Source: Acidimicrobiales bacterium (GTDB lineage: Bacteria; Actinomycetota; Acidimicrobiia; Acidimicrobiales; RAAP-2). Taken from it: a stretch of 9,279 nt of DNA. The notes beneath the pieces are model-generated. The model worked only from the letters and a program-made list of their open reading frames with translations. It ran no database searches and had not been told where the DNA came from. The first letter of the stretch is position 1. Each line of letters begins with the position of its first letter. The translations under genes and the position numbers were made by a program. This document shows, one piece after another, positions 6,281 to 9,279 of the stretch. The stretch is from the NCBI GenBank assembly GCA_017883105.1, contig JADGOF010000062.1, positions 1 to 9,279 of the forward strand, in the 5' to 3' direction.

Positions 6281-7128
6281 CGCTCGACGTCCCGGTGGAA
6301 CACGGTGGCCGGGATGCCCCGCCCGTCGAGCCTGCGCACCAACTCCTCCGCCAGCACCACCGATCGGTGTCGTCCGCCGGTACATCCCATGGCCACGGTG
6401 AGATACGACTTCCCTTCGCGCATGTAGGCGGGGATCAACATCACCAGAAGGTCGTCCAGCTTGTCGAGGAATGCCGAGGTCTCCGGCCGCTCGAGTACGT
6501 ACTTCCTCACCTCGGGCTCGAGTCCGCTGTGATTGCGCAACGACTCGTCCCAGTAGGGATTGGGCAGGAAACGACAGTCGAACATCAGATCCACGTCGAG
6601 GGGCACCCCGTGCTTGAACCCGAAGGAGAGGATCGACGTCTGCATGGCACCCCCCGGCTCCTCCCCGCCGAACACCTCGATGAGCCGGGTGCGCAACTGG
6701 TTGACGTTGAGCTCGCCGGTGTCGATGACCAGGTCGGCCCGGTCGCGCAGTTCGGCGAGGAGGAGCCGCTCGTCGGCGATGGAGTCGACCACTCCCCTGG
6801 CCGCCTGGGGGTGCCGCCGGCGGGTACCTTCGAACCGCCGGATCAGCACATCGTCGGCGGCGTCCAAGAAGACGATACGCACTCGATCGCGCCCGGCCTC
6901 CAGGGTGTCCACAGCCGGCAGGACATCGTCGAGGTCCCCCCCGCCCCGTCCGACCACGAAGGCCACCCGCTCCATCTCCGACCCGGTGCCGTCGACCAAT
7001 TCGGAGACCTTGGCGATCAATGCGGACGGCATGTTGTCGATGACGAACCAGCCCAGGTCCTCCAGGGTGGCCCCGGCCGTCGATCGGCCGGCCCCGGACA
7101 TGCCGGTCACCACCAGGTATTCACTCAT
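6277..7128 (-). CDS. rapZ: RNase adapter/nucleotide-binding protein RapZ (YvcJ family)
   Basis: P-loop ATPase/GTPase of the RapZ/YvcJ family, 283 aa, matching the family's usual 284. The Walker A is GMSGAGRST (9-17); Arg replaces the usual P-loop Lys, as is common in actinobacterial members. DN at 31-32, a hydrophobic Walker B-like IVFLDA (85-90) and RRFEGTRRRHP (97-107) follow. The C-terminal domain has SFGFKHGVP, FDCRFLPNPYW and GCTGGRHRS (248-256). In E. coli the protein presents the small RNA GlmZ to RNase E through a basic C-terminal tail; here the protein ends soon after the last motif with HRDVER, so that RNA-adapter role should not be assumed. The ATG at 7128 overlaps the uvrC stop (ATGA), and an AAGGTGG sequence about five bases upstream supports it. 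Confidence 0.95.
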   Translation of the reverse strand: MSEYLVVTGMSGAGRSTAGATLEDLGWFVIDNMPSALIAKVSELVDGTGSEMERVAFVVGRGGGDLDDVLPAVDTLEAGRDRVRIVFLDAADDVLIRRFEGTRRRHPQAARGVVDSIADERLLLAELRDRADLVIDTGELNVNQLRTRLIEVFGGEEPGGAMQTSILSFGFKHGVPLDVDLMFDCRFLPNPYWDESLRNHSGLEPEVRKYVLERPETSAFLDKLDDLLVMLIPAYMREGKSYLTVAMGCTGGRHRSVVLAEELVRRLDGRGIPATVFHRDVER

Positions 7129-9101
7129 CGATCCACCTTCATATGCCGTTCGGCCGGTCCTTCCGGGGCCATCGGTGAATGGAGCCGGGTGAAGACGGCA
7201 GCACCGACCTCGGTCGGTAACCACGATACGCCCATCAGCTCCGCTTTCGAGGCGTTTCGGAGTCCGGCCAGGCCGCCGAACTGCTCGATCAGTCGGGTCC
7301 GGCGCTTCGGGCCCAAGCCCGGTACCCCGTCCAAGGCCCCGACCGTCATACGCTTGCCCCGGAGGGTGCGGTGGTAGGAGATGGCAAACCGGTGGGCCTC
7401 GTCACGGAGCCGCTGGAGCAGGTAGAGCCCCTCGGACTGCCGGGAAAGGCGGATCGGCTCCGAGCTCCCCGGTCGGTAGATCTCCTCGAAGCTCTTGGCC
7501 AACGATGCGATCGGGATGCGTTCAGTCAGTCCCAACGTCTCCAACACCCGGATTCCGACATTGAGTTGGCCGAGTCCGCCGTCGAGCAACAGCAGCTGGG
7601 GCGGATAGGCGAACCGCCTCCTCGGAGGGCTCGCCGTTGGTGTGTCGGCGGCTAGGACTTCGCCGGTGGGAAGCGGATCGTCGAGCGGGAGCCCAGCTCT
7701 ACGGCCCGGCTCGACGATCCGGTCATCGGCCAACAGCGCCGTGAGCCGTCTGGTCAGTACTTCCTCCATGGCCGCGTAGTCATCGTTGCCGGCCACTGTC
7801 GCCACCCGAAAATGGCGGTAATCGTTCTTCTTGGGTATCCCGTCTTCGAAGACCACCATGGAACCGACGTAGTCGGTGCCCTGCAGGTGGCTCATGTCGT
7901 AACACTCGATGCGGAGCGGGGCATCGGGGAGCCCCAACTCCCGCTGCAGCGATTCGAGTGCCCTGGCCCGGCTGTTGTGGTCGGAGGTCCGGTGGAGCCG
8001 GTGACGGACGAAGGAGTCCCGGGCGTTGTTCTCGACGGTCTGCAGGAGGGCCCGTTTGGCACCGCGCACGGGAACCCTGATGACCACCGGACCCCCCCGT
8101 CGACCGGCCAGGTACTCGGTGACCGCGTCGGCGTCGGCGGGCATGGTCGGCACCAGCACCTGTTTCGGCACGCCGGCCACCGAATCGGCATAGACATCGA
8201 CGAGGATCCGCTCCATCAGTCGGGCGGGTGTGAGGTCCTCCACCTTGTCCACGAACATAGCCAGGCGGCCGACAACCTTCCCGGAACGCACATGGAAGAC
8301 CTGAACCGCCGCCTCCAACTCGTCCTCGGCCAACCCGAGCACATCGAGATCCTCCGGCCGCTCGAGCTCCATCTGGCGCACGGCATCGGCCGCCTGTACC
8401 GCCTCGAGCTTGTCCCGGAGCACCGACGCCCGCTCGAACTCCTGGGTCCCGGCAGCCTGGCGCATAGCGGCATTGAGGCCCTTTTCGAGGGGACCGGTGT
8501 CACCACTGAGGAAGGACATCAGGTCCGACACCATCCGGTCGTACTCGGCACGGTCCACCTCCCCCACGCACGGGCCCGAGCAGCGTTCGATATGGAAGAG
8601 CAGGCACGGGCGCCCCAGGCGTTGGTGCCGACGGAACTTGGTGTCGGAGCAGGTCCGGACCGGAAACGACCGCAACAGCAGGTCGAGGGTCTCCCGGATG
8701 GCCCCGACGTTCGGATAGGGCCCGAAATAGCGGACACCACTGTGCTTGCGCCCCCGCACCACGGCGGGCCGGGGCCACTCGTCGTTGACCGTCACCGCCA
8801 GCCAGGGGTAGCTCTTGTCGTCCTTGAGCCGAACGTTGTAGCGGGGCTGGTGTTGCTTGATGAGATTGTGCTCGAGCAGGAGGGCCTCGGACTCCGAGTC
8901 GACCACCATCCACTCGACGTGATCGGCCTGGCTGACCATCTGGGCGGTCCTGGGGGCCAGGCCTGCAGGATCCTGGAAGTACGAGTTGAGCCGCTGGCGG
9001 AGAGAATTGGCCTTGCCCACGTAGAGGACCCGCCCGTCCCGATCCAGAAATTGGTACGAACCGGGCGCATCGGGAATGGAGCCTGGGAGGGGACGGGTCA
9101 C
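7125..9101 (-). CDS. uvrC: UvrABC nucleotide excision repair endonuclease subunit C
   Basis: Makes the two incisions flanking bulky DNA lesions after UvrA/UvrB damage recognition. The 658-aa product has the full domain order. The N-terminal GIY-YIG nuclease (12-90) has Tyr16, Tyr27, Lys30, Arg37 and catalytic Glu77. Cys151, Cys166, Cys174 and Cys178 match the four cysteines implicated in a [4Fe-4S] cluster. A UVR helix pair that contacts UvrB lies at about 205-236. The RNase H-like domain has YDMSH (Asp402), LLDGG (Asp507) and EAHRFAI (His570), and a helix-hairpin-helix domain lies at 588-641. A Pro/Arg-rich linker of about 49 residues (453-501) separates the halves of the RNase H-like fold. 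The start is GTG at 9101 or the adjacent GTG at 9104, preceded by GGTGG; the frame continues to 9227 but without family similarity. Confidence 0.96.
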   Translation of the reverse strand: MTRPLPGSIPDAPGSYQFLDRDGRVLYVGKANSLRQRLNSYFQDPAGLAPRTAQMVSQADHVEWMVVDSESEALLLEHNLIKQHQPRYNVRLKDDKSYPWLAVTVNDEWPRPAVVRGRKHSGVRYFGPYPNVGAIRETLDLLLRSFPVRTCSDTKFRRHQRLGRPCLLFHIERCSGPCVGEVDRAEYDRMVSDLMSFLSGDTGPLEKGLNAAMRQAAGTQEFERASVLRDKLEAVQAADAVRQMELERPEDLDVLGLAEDELEAAVQVFHVRSGKVVGRLAMFVDKVEDLTPARLMERILVDVYADSVAGVPKQVLVPTMPADADAVTEYLAGRRGGPVVIRVPVRGAKRALLQTVENNARDSFVRHRLHRTSDHNSRARALESLQRELGLPDAPLRIECYDMSHLQGTDYVGSMVVFEDGIPKKNDYRHFRVATVAGNDDYAAMEEVLTRRLTALLADDRIVEPGRRAGLPLDDPLPTGEVLAADTPTASPPRRRFAYPPQLLLLDGGLGQLNVGIRVLETLGLTERIPIASLAKSFEEIYRPGSSEPIRLSRQSEGLYLLQRLRDEAHRFAISYHRTLRGKRMTVGALDGVPGLGPKRRTRLIEQFGGLAGLRNASKAELMGVSWLPTEVGAAVFTRLHSPMAPEGPAERHMKVDR

Positions 9102-9182
9102 CACCCCACCAGTGTGCCGTGTCCGGTGTCCCGACGAGTTCGGCCGGGCCGACACGCACCGGATCGTGCACGAGGGAGGAGC

Positions 9183-9278
9183 CGGGGACCTACACTGGCA
9201 GTACGCCGGCCTGGTTTCCGGCAACATCTACCGCTCCGGGGCCGACAACCCCGCGGATGGGCGACCAGGCTGTCCCCG
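9183..9278 (+). other. Nested inverted repeats upstream of uvrC (candidate structured element)
   Basis: Three nested pairings are visible. CGGGGAC at 9183-9189 pairs with GTCCCCG at 9272-9278. GCCTGGT at 9209-9215 pairs with ACCAGGC at 9264-9270, extendable by a G-U pair at each end on the plus strand. CGGGG at 9237-9241 pairs with CCCCG at 9249-9253. The 3' arms of the two outer stems abut directly. The arrangement resembles a compact folded RNA or a leader, but I recognise no known riboswitch, tmRNA, SRP or RNase P signature. GC-rich DNA produces such 7-bp matches by chance at an appreciable rate, so this is tentative. Confidence 0.3.
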
Positions 9279-9279
9279 C

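Noticed and set aside
6295..7377. 360-codon open frame on the plus strand
   Set aside because: It is antisense to rapZ and the end of uvrC, both of which carry full family motifs. The predicted protein has low-complexity His/Gly/Arg composition and no recognisable fold.
9257..9279. Possible start of a divergent plus-strand gene (ATG at 9257)
   Set aside because: Only seven codons are visible, there is no Shine-Dalgarno before the ATG, and all plus-strand frames are open here because of GC content. It cannot be supported without sequence to the right.

Overview
The window is a GC-rich bacterial chromosome segment. All eight genes recognised lie on the minus strand, so transcription runs from the right edge to the left edge. 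The order is uvrC, rapZ, yvcK, gap, pgk, tpiA, secG and an oligopeptide-binding-type solute-binding protein. The run uvrC-rapZ-yvcK-(whiA)-gap-pgk-tpiA-secG is a well-known conserved cluster of Actinobacteria (Actinomycetota). High GC, GTG/TTG starts, an Arg-type P-loop in RapZ and the actinobacterial style of the solute-binding protein all agree with that phylum. A deep-branching lineage such as Acidimicrobiia is my guess, not something the sequence proves.

Right part (5387-9104): uvrC (excinuclease subunit C), rapZ/yvcJ (P-loop ATPase) and yvcK/cuvA (UDP-GlcNAc-binding CofD-like protein) are joined by ATGA stop/start overlaps, so they should be co-transcribed and translationally coupled. 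Bases 9105-9279 carry no gene I can support, but hold a nested set of inverted repeats.

Middle part (2199-5386): a 122-base leader separates yvcK from the lower-glycolysis block gap-pgk-tpiA. Together these enzymes interconvert dihydroxyacetone phosphate, glyceraldehyde-3-phosphate, 1,3-bisphosphoglycerate and 3-phosphoglycerate. The regulator whiA, usual between yvcK and gap in actinobacteria, is absent. The leader has a 6-bp hairpin and a weak -10-like hexamer, so a second promoter may drive the glycolytic half. pgk and tpiA meet at a TTGA overlap lying inside a 16-base imperfect tandem repeat.

Left part (1-2198): secG, with a strong Shine-Dalgarno sequence, encodes the small SecYEG subunit. 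A solute-binding protein of the SBP_bac_5 type overlaps it by GTGA. That protein has a hydrophobic N-terminal segment but no lipobox and no cysteine, and no permease or ATPase genes lie in the window. The last 143 bases hold two hairpins, one of which could end the operon.

Most of the window is conserved housekeeping sequence. I see no new defence, mobile or biosynthetic system. The points worth following are the missing whiA, the orphan solute-binding protein at the operon end, the pgk/tpiA junction repeat and the inverted-repeat cluster upstream of uvrC.
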